Source of the DNA: Neospora caninum Liverpool
Lineage: Eukaryota; Apicomplexa; Conoidasida; Eucoccidiorida; Sarcocystidae
Reading direction: 5' to 3'
Assembly: GCF_000208865.1 (NCBI RefSeq)
Contig: NC_018396.1
Coordinates: forward strand, 1,822,630 to 1,886,629
Length of the DNA stretch: 64,000 nucleotides
Shown: piece by piece, positions 34,612 through 47,182 of the stretch
Position numbering within the stretch: the first letter of the stretch is position 1
Layout of the letters: each line of letters starts with the position of its first letter
The notes under the pieces: generated by a model
Database searches by the model: none
Seen by the model: only the letters and a program-made list of their open reading frames with translations
Told to the model about the DNA's origin: nothing
Translations under genes and position numbers: made by a program

Positions 34612-37375
34612 CTATTCGTCTCCAAAAATGAGGTTCAGAGTGCTGTACTCTGACGCGAGTTCAGCAACGTCCTGCACGAAGCTCTCGGGGGTTTCTGGCG
34701 GCCACTCGGCTTCGTCTGTGACCAGGACCTGAGAGCAGGGAACCTTGAAAGGCAGCAACGGGATCGCGCCCTGCGTGTGCTTGAAGAACATGGCCCGAAC
34801 AGCCTGAATGGTGATTTCCAGCGCGAAGTAGATCCGCCCCATTGCGCAGTCGTCTCGCATTGCCTGCAAGAGTCTCTCATCTTTCGCAACGAGGGGGACG
34901 TTGAGCGTGATGGAGAGACGGACGGAGTTGAGGCCGTGCGTGAGGCCGACGATGAAGGGGATGATATTGCGGAGGAGGATGGTTGGGGGCACGAGGTGCG
35001 TCGCCTGCTTCATCGCTGCACTGAACATCATCCCCACAGGATAGCTGGACCTTTTCGAGTGCTGCAGAAACACCCGAGACACCTCCCTCGTAGATCCAGT
35101 GTCCGGATCGAAAACTTCGATCTCGAGAGGAACGTCGTTCGCCGAGCCCGAACTCGTGATCAGTGACAAGCCGTGAATGGCCCGGGTAATCAAAGTCAAG
35201 CCAAAGTGCCGCTGTAACTGTTCTGCCAAAAGATGTTCCTCTTCGGTAGTGTAAAGGTTCCCCACGCGTCTCAAAAGATTCTCCACGATGGGACGAGCGT
35301 GGGAAGTGTCTCTGGAGGTGGACGGCAGAGCGCGAGACGCATTTGCGCCGTCAGCCTCGTCTGCTGACGGACCAGACGTGGGGGTGCTGGCCAACGCACC
35401 ATCCGGATTCGGTTGCGAATACGGAGCCGGTAGAGAACTCGGGTCCGACGAAGTGAAACACTCTTCCTGCGGCGTTTTCCCGATAGTGTCAGCCGGCACA
35501 TACGACAAAGCCATCACGGCAGACAGCGCCTCCACGTAGGATCCTGGAAACGAGACGCATACCGAGACAACAGGCAGCTCACTGACCGAAGGAAACACGC
35601 ATGCACTTGCCATCTTGAGGATGTGCGTAAGAAAGTCTCGGATCAGAGTAGGCGCAGTGCAAACATTACTTACGAGTATCTCCACGTATACTGCCGGCTA
35701 GAGATTCACACCTACGTTTGAAGATCTAATCTTTCCGCACCCACGAATGAAGAGTACGTCGGTACTGCGTGCACGGGTCCTTTTGAGTGTTCATCCACTG
35801 AGCTCACGACAGCACGCTCCGCGGGAAATTGGCCTCTATATGCGGGTTCCACGCAAATCCGCATCTCCACATTGGATATACACACACGTGCAGAGCATGG
35901 ACCAGTGCCAAAAGAGGTGAGGGCCCGCTGGACCTCTTTACGTTCCCTGAGCACCGGCCGAGATTGGACGCCGAGGCGTTGACTCGTCCGAAGAAGGGAC
36001 ATCTCTCTCGCTAGACGTGCGTGCTGGGAAATTCACGCACGTACAGGCACACCGGCGGAGCACAGCCCCGCAACCAAGCACCAGGCATTTTCACACCGCT
36101 CTTCTGCGTTGCTCACCAAGACAGTACTCAGGAATCGTCACATCGAAGGCTCCGCGAAGAACTGCCTTCACACTGGGGTCAGGTTGGCTCCATCCTTTCG
36201 AAGAGTCGGGGAGATAGAGACGAACCCAGGCGAAGCCGCGTCCATCGCGGCCGTCCAGCCCGTCTAGGACACTGCCACTAAAGAGCGTGGTGCGGCACAT
36301 GATAGAGCCGATGATTATTCCGACGGCAAAGGCGAGGTTGCAGACAGCCAGGATTGTGAGGAGCTGGAAGACGAGGTCAATGAACCATGCTGGAGAAAAC
36401 AGCCCGAAACAGCGACACACGAAACACACATGGGCCAGGCTATATACTCAGGTTGGTTGACTTCCACGCACTCTCCTCCGCATATATATATATATATATA
36501 TACATACATATACTCCGCAAGAGGTGGTAAACCGTATAATCGGTAGAGGGGGATAAAGGGAAAGACCACGATTTAACTCCAGTGGAGTCTCTAGCGAATC
36601 TGTTTTCGAGGGCAGTGCGAATAGGCATTAGATCTGTTCGATCGCCGCAGCGAGTGCTTCACACATGGAGATGAGGCAAGAGAGAAAAGTGAGGACGGCC
36701 AGGATAGGTCACAGTCACCACGGAAGCCAGCACGCTGCCCTAACCTGCAGCATCGAAACAAAGGACAGGTTTCCAGCGCCGGGGGCCGCACGTCAACAGG
36801 ACGCGGGGACCGCTTGAGATAAGCGACGGCAGCTCAAAAACAGACGGTGCTCGAATGCCAGAGAAACGCATCCAAGTCGAGATCAAAGTGAGGGAACAGT
36901 GCCTCTTCCGTTCTTTTGGAGCAGGGAAGTTTGCAGAGTCTTCTAAGGAATGTCAGCGGCGACCGCTGTCTTCCTTTGCTTTTTTTTCGGGCCTAAGGCC
37001 CCCTCCTACGAGAAAGGCTCTCCCTGGGATTTTTCAACTTGCGCACCTTTCGCCTTTTCGGTCTCCCCCCCTCCTCCCACGCTTTTCCCTGTGTTTTTCA
37101 TCTGAGAAATCACCTTGCACGAGAGGCTGGTCCTTCGCCATCGTCGCGTCGAGGTTTTCGCCCTCATCCATGAAGGGTCGAACATCGACTGGCTGATTGT
37201 CCAGCAACTCTGCCGCCGTTGTCAGCCTGCGTCTCACATGGAATGGGGCGTAGATTCTCTTCGAGGTCAGAGTCGCGACGCCGGAGACAAGGACACCCAG
37301 ACGCTGGCTGTCGAGGTCGCTTTTGACTCCGCGGTCCCCTCGGGGAGGCCGCTTGCGGAAGATTCCGCCCCACAT
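34612..37375 (-). CDS. membrane-anchored protein of unknown function, three exons
   Basis: Exons on the minus strand are 37375-37114, 36389-36117 and 35543-34612, phases 1 and 1, giving 488 residues. Donors are GTGATT and GTGAGC; acceptors are CAG. Residues 1-88 are hydrophilic (MWGGIFRKRPPRG start). Residues ~89-117 form a long hydrophobic segment (WFIDLVFQLLTILAVCNLAF onward). Residues ~118-205 look folded, ~205-262 are Ser/Pro-rich and disordered, and ~263-488 form a second folded region with a hydrophobic patch at about 366-382 (TILLRNIIPFIVGLTHG). The clean phase agreement and protein-like composition support a real gene. I do not recognise the family. Orientation in the membrane cannot be decided; no cleavable signal peptide is seen. 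Intron 1 carries a TA microsatellite. Confidence 0.75.
36482..36502. repeat. TA microsatellite in intron 1 of the three-exon membrane gene
   Basis: About ten TA units are followed by TACATACATA, inside the proposed intron 36390-37113. Confidence 0.88.
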
Positions 37376-40300
37376 TTTTCCCGGTTAGGCGGGAGAGATA
37401 ACCCGCCGGCACGGGGAGAAGGCTTAAGCACGCAGAGAGACACGGCGAAGCACAGAGGCAGGTTTTGGAAGTGGACAGGCGAGGGAGAGCAGAAAGCGGC
37501 GGCGAAGAGAAGAAATGAGGCAAACACACAGCCAAGAAAGACGTGGACAACGATTGTATACAAGGTTAGCTTCAAGTCCAAAGACGCAACAGAAAGGATA
37601 CCTGCGGAAACGAAGCTCGGCGTACGACACCAGAAACGAAGAAGAATTTAGAGAAGACGGCACAAGAAAAGCGTAGGACAAAGAACGTGGCGAAGAAAGG
37701 GCCAACGGGACACGACAGACGGCCGCTCAACGCGAGAATCGTGCACCCGCGTCACCGGACGCCTTCGATCTGTCTGTTGGAGGAGGGAGACAGAAACGGA
37801 AGCGTACAGGCCAGAGACCGAGCGACGAAGAGTGAGGACGGCGACGGGCGCGGCACCCTTTTTTACCCTGCGCCGTGTCGGGACTTGGGAAGGAGAAGGA
37901 ATGGGAAGGGGATCTCTATCAGAGAGGCGGACGATGGGCGGCTACTGATATACTTTGTTTTGCGAGCAGGTATCAACACTCCTCGGAGCCCTTGTTGTTG
38001 CGTCCGATCAGAAATAATTCGACACTCCTGCCAAAGACACAGGTGTGATTCGAGGTTGGAAGCGGGAAAAAGTTCTGCAACTCAACCTAATTGGTAGCCT
38101 TCTGGACCCCTTGTGGTGATGTCTTGATAGCCCAAGCGGGCGCACATCGGAGAGAGACATTCCCTCGATTCCAGCACAAAGGCCATTTTCCTTGCACGTT
38201 TCCCTTTCTCCCTCCAACAAACAAGAGGGGGGCAGCTCTTAGGAAGGGAAATTGCCTCTCCTCTCACCTCTCGTCACCCAGCTTGTGGTACGCCGGCGGA
38301 GCCAGACGAGAGAGAGACGTGATTGGGGTGCCTGGAACACGCCTCTGCGTCCGGCAAAATCCGCCTCAGAACAGAAAATGGATACAGAAGCGGGAGGTAG
38401 GACATGCAGAAACCTCTGTTTGCACCTTTTTCTTAGAAAGCCAGTGCGCGGCGCGACGAGCCGCCTTATTCCTTATTCGCGATCTTGCTCCCCGGCCACA
38501 TGAGCAGCTCACCGCGCCAGCAGCAGGCAGGTCCGTGCTTTTTGCGCGGTCGAGAGGCAGGCGCACGTTACAGGCATTTTCCTCGAAGAAACGCACAAAC
38601 AACATCCTCTAGTTGTTTTCGTGTTGAATGGCCTTTCTTAACCCGTGACGGAGACCGTGGTAAAGTCCCTGCCTCTGTTTCTGCCTTCACCGCGCACCGC
38701 CAGTTTGCTCGCCCGTGTGTTCGCCTCCGCTCAGAAGCCAGCGCGCTGCATTTTGTTTTCCCCGAATCCTTGACTCTCTCCCAGCTTCTCTCGGTACGAA
38801 ACGCATCCCTACTTTCTATGGTCTTGAGGGAAAAGGCGAACCAGGGTGGAGCTGCGCAAAGACCACAGGGGGGCATCGGGCAAGACACCAGAATGATCTT
38901 TCGTTGGTTTTAGCTCGCCGTACTCTCAGTGCAGCCTTTCAACTTTTCCGACATGGTGTTGTCCCTGCTGCACACACTACGTACTGGCCGAAACTGGTTC
39001 GAAACGCTGTATCTATCGTGGAGACCAGAGCGTTTGAGGCACACATGAGGCACGCACCGGGACCAGTCTCCGTAAAGAAAGACAGAGAGCCAAAACGGAC
39101 ACTCGAGAGAGTAGAAGTGCAAGTGGGAAACGCCAATCACTAATCCAATCACTAATCTGTTCTCTCTGTTCCGCCAGGGCGCAACGATGTGCTTGCGGCA
39201 CTACTTGGTTTGCTGTATCGGGGGCAGATTCAGCCAACTTGGACGCTGGTAGTGAACTCACAGCCGTTGCTCTTTTGACGCCGCCGACAGGCGTGCTATG
39301 ATGGTCTTGCGTGGACAGTCTCAAAGCAGACCCCAGTCACAGCCACCGTCCAAAGGCGGACCACTGGGTGTGTTCTAACGAGATAGCCTCACTGAAAGTC
39401 ACCAGGGGTATCGCTTCTGTGTTTGTCCTCAACCAGTTCAATTCCGTTAAGGAAGTCGGGTGAAGCACTGCTTGAACGTTGTGGTCCCCATCGCTATGAA
39501 CGGTCATCTTGCGTAAACTACCCAGAGTTCTTCTCCAGTATGTAAGAAAGAGCTTCCTTGGAAGTTGCAGAGTTCCGGAAGGAACCGCGACTTTCGAGAC
39601 GACCACGGGATGCCAATAGCAAAAAAAGGAATAAGCTTGTGAAAATAGAGAGGTTTCTACAGTAGTGGTTGCAATTTCGCAAACTGCTTGGCACATGTCT
39701 ATAGAAAGACCACCTGTCGAGCAAACTTCATGCAGGGTATGTGTAAAGACCCGGCTTTCTTCGTCTGCAAAGATGCCTCTTTTCTCGAGATTCGCAGGTG
39801 GATGCACACTATAAACAAACAATTTGGTGGAATGCGGCTAAGCTGTTCAGACTCCTGTCTAACAGATTGTGTCCAAATCTAGTGGACAGCATTTTTACGA
39901 GTGTTCAAAGAAACAACGGGGACGGAAGAGGCAGATGCCAAGAAGAAGAGTAGTGCTGGATTACAAAAGGAACTAGAGAAAAACAACCAGCCCGTAACAC
40001 TGAGTCGAGGGGCATCTTTATGATCTCGGACGGGCGGTTCCCCGAGACCCAAATGTAAGACACCATTTAACTCGTGTCGGGAGGATGAACCAGGAAATCC
40101 ATTCAACGAATCTTTTCTGGCAAAGCGCACACGGAAGTACATTTTAAAAAGAGAACTGCCACCGTATCTAACCGGCACGAGCACACACTTCGCAAAAGAG
40201 TTTCCTCTCTCAGTAAAAGCTGTTAGTCGTGAAGAGAGATCCAGTGCGAATGCCTCTCTCAGGTTATTTACCCTTCCACACCTGGTGGTATCTCTGAACC

Positions 40301-40537
40301 TTCCAGGCGACTTTTTTCTACGAAATCGACTATCACGGAGAGAAGCAAAACGAAAGAGACGTCTGATGCGGATACTCTTGTGAAACGGGCCTGCTCTCAA
40401 ACGGCATCTCCACAGTGGCCCGACGTCTGCCATGAAACCCCGTTTACTTTCATTTCGTTAGTTGCCTCTTCCTTCCAGTGTTTGACCTCTCCGTCACAAC
40501 CTTTCTTTTTCAGACTTGGTTGCTTGCTCCCGGTTCG
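37376..40537. other. intergenic stretch between two minus-strand genes
   Basis: It should hold the promoter of the membrane-protein gene on the left and the 3' end of the large secreted-protein gene on the right. Two minus-strand frames (39822-39337 and 40433-39879) are longer than most chance frames but show no domain or clear splice sites; they are discussed as a finding. Confidence 0.45.
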
Positions 40538-43500
40538 TTAGTCGCCTCCGCCGGCCAAGAAGCGTCGGGCCTTTTCTGCGCGCATCTCGTGAGCGCCCGG
40601 CTGGTCATCCAGTGCTGCCGGCTGGAAAGGAGATGCTTCTCTGCCTTGAATTTGGCGGAGGGTTTTCGGCCCCGAGAGAGCTCTGACGACATTCCTCGAG
40701 AGAAAACCGCTACCACTGAGACTTTTCTTACTCTTCCCACATCCGTCCCTTTCCACGTCTTCCGGGGCTCCCGTTTCTTTCGCTTCTCTCTCAAGAACAG
40801 AACTGGAACGCGCCTGCGCGGGTTCGTCACTCGGGTCTTGAGTTTGTTCTCTGAATGCGGCCCCAACTCCGCCTTCCGTAGGCACGGGGTTTGGATCCTC
40901 AATGCAGCTCTTCGGCTGCTCCTGCTCACCAATTTTAGGTCTTTCGCGGGGTGAAAGGTTCGAAAGCCCGGGACGCGGCGAGGAGGAACACGGCGTCCGT
41001 GGTGTCTCTTCGCCGCATGGAGTTGCCGGATACGAACAACTGGATGTGTTTGACCGTTTCACTTGTGCCTTGCGAGAAGATAGCCCAGCAGTTGGCGATG
41101 AAAAAGAGGAAGGGATCTCGCTGTTAAGCTGGGAATCTGACGAAAGAGGGGCGGCGACCTGAGGAAAGACAGATAGCCGAGAACATTCTTTTCGGCGGTG
41201 TGTCCAAGATAGTGAGCGACCGTTGACGACACCGGGTGCGACGCGGGACGGAGAAAACAAGCAACACGCGAAATTCACATCTGGGGAGCTCCGAAGGGTT
41301 AGTGAACGAGAAAACCGCAGAACCTCGTTTCACGATTTTGTTATTGGCACGGCACACAGGGCTGTGACAGGTAGTGCCCATCACAGTGCCTCTCTTTTAC
41401 GCGATACCGATCTTCACCCAATGCAAGAGCAATTGCACGGCACAACCATCGAATAGTTAAACATATGTCCCGCTTGTGCGAAATCACGGTAACTGTTCAA
41501 TGAAGGAGATAGGAACCCACGAATAAAATGTTCCTTAACCAAGCAAGATAGACCAACGAGATACACGCTTGACTGCGTTACTGGGTGCAACGCATCCAGT
41601 CCACCTGGGCAATTCAGGTTATTTCATATTCTGCGCGTTCACTAGTTGCTCAATGCTGCCAGCTCTGCAATCGCAAAGGATTTCCTTCCTCAGTGTGAAC
41701 GAACCTGAGAGAACGCGTCGGGGTGATCAAGTTCGGTAGGAAGCGCGCTAGGGACAGCAGGCTGCTGTCGGCCCGAAAACAATGAAACAATAAATTCCCG
41801 GAAACCCTCTGGTCTTCGCTGCATCACCGGAACGTCATGATCCGTCGATTTCTGCAGCGATGGCAAGGCCTCTGTTGTCTCCTCTGCCTGTTCACGATCG
41901 TCTGTTTCTCCTGCGGCGCCTCTTGGCGAAGGTGTTCCTCGATCCGAATTCCCTTCCCAGGGGGTCGCCGACGCTTCGCCGTGGGTTACACCGAATTCGT
42001 CCTCTGTTTTGCAAATCGAGAGACTCTCTGCTTCTTCACGGGTTGACTCTTCTCGACCGCTGTCGGCGCACCCTGTTGATGCCCAGTCGTCGTCTGGGCC
42101 TTTGGACACACTAGCTGGCGGATCCCCGAACGTCTGATGAGCCTTTTCCTCGTTTGCATGCATTTCACTGGTGTCTTCTGTGGAAGTGGCGTGCGTAGAA
42201 GTTGGACATGACCACAGTCTTCCCCAGTCGGACCACCCCGCGAACGAGCGCCACGAAACTGCCAAAGCCTGCCGGCTGAGAATGTGTGGTGCATCAGCAA
42301 GCGCGTCTTCTCTGTGCAGACTCTCGTCGCAAGAAGCGGGCGGCAAGCTTTGCGCAGCTATGGATTCTTCATCCTCAGTGCTCGGGAAGTCCAGTTTTGC
42401 GTCTTTGCCAGCGTCAGAGGTTTCACCGTCCTCATTCGTCTGCTCTAGACCTCCAACTCCGGAAATGGATTCATGAGATGGTAGTTTTTTGGGGGATAAG
42501 TCACCGTCATTCGAACCCTCGAGCTCGAGGGGCGACAATGAGGGTGTCCCGCCTTTTACGGTGTGGGGAAGTCGAATTGTTTTTGGACCAGCCCCGCCGT
42601 TTTTGTTCCCCAGGAGACACGGGGAGACACCCCCTGCGGAACCACGGAAAGGTAACTGGGAGGAAGGGGAGACGCCGCTTCTCGAGCGAGATGTGCTCGC
42701 GTCGGCTGGTACCCCAGCAGCTGCCTGACTCAAATCATCTGCAGCCAGTCCCACGGTGGTAGAGGGACGGCCTGCGGACGCATCGCCCAAGAAGTCGGAG
42801 TGCCGCTTCAGGATCTCTACAGAAGGCTCACCACTGGCAACAGACGCCGGCGGCGTCACGGATTCTAGCAGCCCGCTCTGCGGCCGTTCACTGCACCACA
42901 GCGTGTCAGAATGCAGCGCAGCCACTGCCTCCCCTTTCTCCTGAGAAGGCTGAAGCCATGTGTCCGGAATGACGCGTACGGGTCCCATTCTGCCACTGGT
43001 AAAGGGCTCCAGTTCGCCTCGGGCGCTACTGCACGCACTGCCTGCGTCCAGCAGGGGTGTTGCCGCCGCGGTACTCCTTGTACTCCCCCCTGTGCCTTCC
43101 GTGAGATGTGACGCAGTGGCTGGGCGGCGAGATTCGTTTTGGCGGAGCACACAGGCGGCAGGGGGGAGGGGAGAAGTGACTAAAATCACTCTCTCGTCAG
43201 AAGAGAAGGACTGAGCCGAGGTCGAGCCATGGGACAGCTGAAAGGAGCATTGAGCTGAGCCTTGGGCATCGCCACCCTCATGGACAACAGGAAACGCTCC
43301 TGCGAGCTCTTTCCCAGAAGAGGGGAAATGCGGCGTTGGCGGTGCGTCCCCAGTTACTCGCTGTTTTCCCTGGTGGAAGAGACGAGGCGATGTGGAGACT
43401 GACGATTCGCCGTCACCTCCAAGCAGCACCGCAGGAGAGGGCAAGCCTTGGGGAGAGTGCGTGGCGCCTGTCTCTTCTCCCTGGACTCCGGGCCGCTCTT

Positions 43501-46500
43501 GACAGAGGCGTTCTCGGCACGAGCCTTTGTCGCCTTCGTAGCGGCTGGTTCGAGAAGCTGAACCCACGACTTGTTGATGGACCCACGAGACCGGCGTGTC
43601 CGCGCGTGCCATAACTGGTACGGCTTCCTCACAGCAGGAATCTCTGGTGTTCCAGGAACGCGCGCAACTGCAGGGTGGGGAAGCATCAGCGTCGCCTTCG
43701 CGTTCTGCGTGAGTGCAGAACGCGACACTTCTTGCCCTACACACATCGGGAATGTGCTGCTTGTCTTCTTCCGCTCCTTGCTTCTTGACTTTCGAAGAGC
43801 TCTGTTTCTCCCCGTCCACCATCGCCCTAAAGCTTCCAGCGATAACCTCCACCTCTGCGTGGGCGTCAGCACTGGGACCGCAGACCGCCTTTCCAGCGCT
43901 CGCTTCCTGTGGAGGGCCACCTGGAGGCGGCTCCCCACAAAAAGCACCCGGCACGTTGCTGGCTTGGACTGCATGTCCTCGAGAAGATCCTTTCTCTGTC
44001 TCGAAGGACGCAAGGGATACCTTCGACACCGACAGATTCGCGTCGTCTGGCTCACGCCTGCCTTCGCTGGCAGCACTCGGAGAATTCCGGGTCCCATCCG
44101 GAAGCGTCCGCGTCGGAGCATCGCTGTGGCGAGAATGCAGAAACTGCTCCCGAGTCCCCACACGCGCCCCACAAGTGTCGAAGCGTGCGAGAGGCGCGAT
44201 ACCACCTGTACGTAGCCGGTCGCGGGAGGCGCCTTCGCCAACCCGCTCGCCAGTCATTGACTCGGCCGGAAAACTCTGCCGGTGTGGGAAGTTTCCAGGC
44301 GGCGCAGATCCTTCCCTTTCATACTCACCAGCGCCCACGACACCTGTCGCTACTAACGGAGGAGCGGAAGAGACAGTCCCCACGCGACTGCTTTCTGGCC
44401 TTCGGAAGGGCGTCACTGCGCGACACCCACAAGGATAAAGAGAGGCTGCTGCATGGCCCGCATCCTGAGCCAGCGTTCGGCATCCATCTCTTGCGGCGCC
44501 GCACTCCGACGCTGAACAGACCGTAAATGGTTGGTGACCATCAGGTGACGTGGCGGAGGGTGCCTGCGGTGCTTCCGGCTCCTGACACGCACATTCTCTC
44601 GCTTGATTTCCCCGGAGAGAAGGGCCGTTCTTCGCGACAGTGGACGACTCTCGACTTCCGCATCGGTCCGGCGCTTCAGATGTTAGAGAGACTGAGAATT
44701 TCTGCTCCGCTTCCTCGTCGCGAAACACTCGTGGAAGCGTCTCCAGGACATTCGAGCAACTTCGCTGCGAACCTCCAGATCCGGCCGAGGTGCACAGGGC
44801 AGAATCGGCAAGCAAACAAGGCGGCCTCCCTGCGAGGGGCGGCTGTCTACTGAGAAGGCGCGACCTTGACGCGTTCGCGCAGTTTGACTGTGGTGCCGAG
44901 GTTCCACTGCCGTGGGCTTCCGCTGAGACGCCTGAGAGGGCAGCCGGAGAGTTCGCGGAACATGTAGCTGTTTCGCGTCTCGTGGAAAGCACCGAACATG
45001 CGATACCCTGGTGTGGCGGATCCACGTCAGTTGGCTGTGAGTCGACGTGGCCATTGTCCGACCCACACGCCCGTCCACTTGCAGCGTCTTCCACACGCTC
45101 ACGTTGAGGAAGTTGGGACGGAGAGTCTACAGCTCGCGCAGCAGCTGGCGAGGCTGCCGCTGCCGCCCGGCCGCACGCAGGGTGCCCGCCTCCATCCCCC
45201 GAGGAAGAGCCGGTCGGTGCTGCGAGGGAGGCGGCGGCCGAGGAGCAAAGTATCGACAAGAAGGAAGGCAAGCGAGAGGAGTCGACGAGATCGGACGGAG
45301 ACACCGCAGGCTTTTCATCAGGCATGTCGTCGGCTCTCGCTGAGCGCAGCCTGGTCACTTGTCCAGAGTGAAAGGGTGCATCGACAGGACGGACAGTTTC
45401 GGCTGCATGCGACGCAATGGAAGAAGAGGAAGCCTTGATTGTGGAGACGAGGCGCCGAGAGCCCGGGGCTCCCCAAGTAACCTCTCCCTTGTCAACTGCG
45501 CCTGAGGCGAAAACAAGAGACAGCAAGAATCGAAACGGGAACGGATGTCCTGTCTCTATTCACGGAGCAGACGGCAGGAAAAGCCGTTCCCCTGCTGCGG
45601 CAGCAAGGAAAACAGCGTGCACTCAGTCGAAAGCCGTCTCGTTTGCGCTACAGGCATCCGAGCAAACCGTGCCTTCGTTACGCCTGTGCGATTATGCAAG
45701 ACCGGGTTCCTTCGTCGAAATCGATCTGTCAAGAACCCAATTTCTCCCCTTCCTTCACTTTTCGGCGCTGGCGGTAAGATAAAGACGGGAAGAACTTATG
45801 GGCTTGACAACTCCCATGTTTACGGACGCTGTCTCACCTGGGTTCCTAGAGCCACTGCACCGTTGTCGCCAGTTGGTATCCTGCTCGATCTGGTCTGGAG
45901 CCGACCTCCGATCAGGAGCAAAGCTTGGACTCTTCGCGACTGCGCGCTGTATCCTCGTCGAGGAGGGCGAATCAGGGTGGCTGTCCTGTACCGATTCAGG
46001 CGCCCTGTACTCGGGAGCGCGCTCGTTTCCCTCCCTTGGACCCTTTGGAGTAGTGAGGGGACCTATGAGCATTTGTTCTGTAACCTTTTCGCGTGCTCTT
46101 CCGAGGACGTCATCAACTGCCCGTTTTGCTTCACTTCCCAGGAAGCTCTCAACCTCCTGACTCTCTCTTCGCCAGCCTGGGACAACTCGCGCCCTGCTTT
46201 CGTCTCTGCGTCCAGCTACATCTGAATTATTCCTCACGGCGACAGCTTCTAGAGTAGTGATCTTTGTTCCTTCGCGCTCGCTGGGGAATTCGTGGTTCGC
46301 CTCATCCGCACTCGTCTTCTTCGTTAACCTCCTCGTTTCGAGTCTGTCTTCCCTGCCGTCACGGGAGGGCGATGCGAGGAAGTCCAGCTCGGCAGAAGCA
46401 GCACACCTTGAGTGGGAATAGTGATCTGTGTGAACGTGTCTGAGCCTGGGGGAACCGGGTGCGTCGTCTCTCCCGGTTTCAGGCTGTTCATCTCTCTCGC

Positions 46501-46786
46501 GCTCCTTGGAATCTCCAGGGCTCTCCCGTCTTCCCGTGACTCGAATCGTCTTCTTCAGCACCTTTGATGCCTCGCACCGGGACTGTGCAGCCACTCCGGG
46601 AAGCCCACGCAAAGAAGATGGAGAGGGAGAATGCGCTTTGACGACCTTGGCACCGGAGCCGCTGGCAGCCGCTGCGGCCGCAGCAGCCGCCGCCACAGCG
46701 CGTCCCAGCGTTAGGGAAGGACAGGGATGCAGACTGAAAAAGAATAGAACAAGAAGCAGTTGCCACGCCAGGATGGGAGCGCTCAT
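40538..46786 (-). CDS. large signal-peptide protein, mostly disordered, with RRL motifs
   Basis: Proposed exons on the minus strand are 46786-45838, 45501-41705 and 41158-40538, phases 1 and 0, giving about 1788 residues. The N-terminus (MSAPILAWQLLLVLFFFSLHP) is a strong signal peptide. A run of about eleven Ala follows at ~32-42. The rest is Ser, Pro, Gly, Glu and Ala-rich without a recognisable domain or second membrane helix. RRL occurs at 153-155 (ETRRLTKK) and 332-334 (SRRLVS); RRLxx is the core of the TEXEL site cut by Toxoplasma ASP5 in dense-granule effectors. A secreted or exported effector is therefore plausible but inferred. Intron 1 has good GTGAGA/CAG sites. The last donor (CAG followed by GTTCGT) is weak; without it the protein ends at a TGA at 41692-41690. 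Confidence 0.72.
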
Positions 46787-47182
46787 CGACTAGAGGAACC
46801 TGACGGATTACTAGAGGAACAGGTGCACATGTCGGGAAGCTCTTTTGTGCGTTCTCGGGCGACGCTCGAGTGTGGCTGGAAATTCCTTTAGCGTGACAGC
46901 GGCGCAAAGACAGTCTTCGGTGTTTCCATCTAAGATGAGAGCGTCGGGAGTCGCATAGGAGGCGGACAGGCACAGTGCTGCAAAGAACCACCAGATGCAT
47001 GCACGATGCAGCGATTGGGGGAACGACGGGCAAATGAAAGTAAGTGCGACACGCAACGATCAGTAAAAAGCGCAGTACGTCGTTTCTCACTGAGTCCGAT
47101 CTACACGGGTGTCTGAATGTGCTCGATGAATATCGGCGATGCCCCAGACAATATACCGAACCTGTTTCGACCACAAACGGAG
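46787..47182. other. short intergenic gap upstream of the large secreted-protein gene
   Basis: About 400 bases separate the stop of the kinase gene from the start of the large secreted-protein gene, both on the minus strand. The gap must contain the kinase 3' end and the promoter and leader of its neighbour. No further gene is seen. Confidence 0.5.

Noticed and set aside
43354..44438. Overlapping long frames on both strands within the large secreted-protein exon
   Set aside because: They are shadows of the 1265-codon minus-strand exon, whose GC-rich codons keep other frames open.
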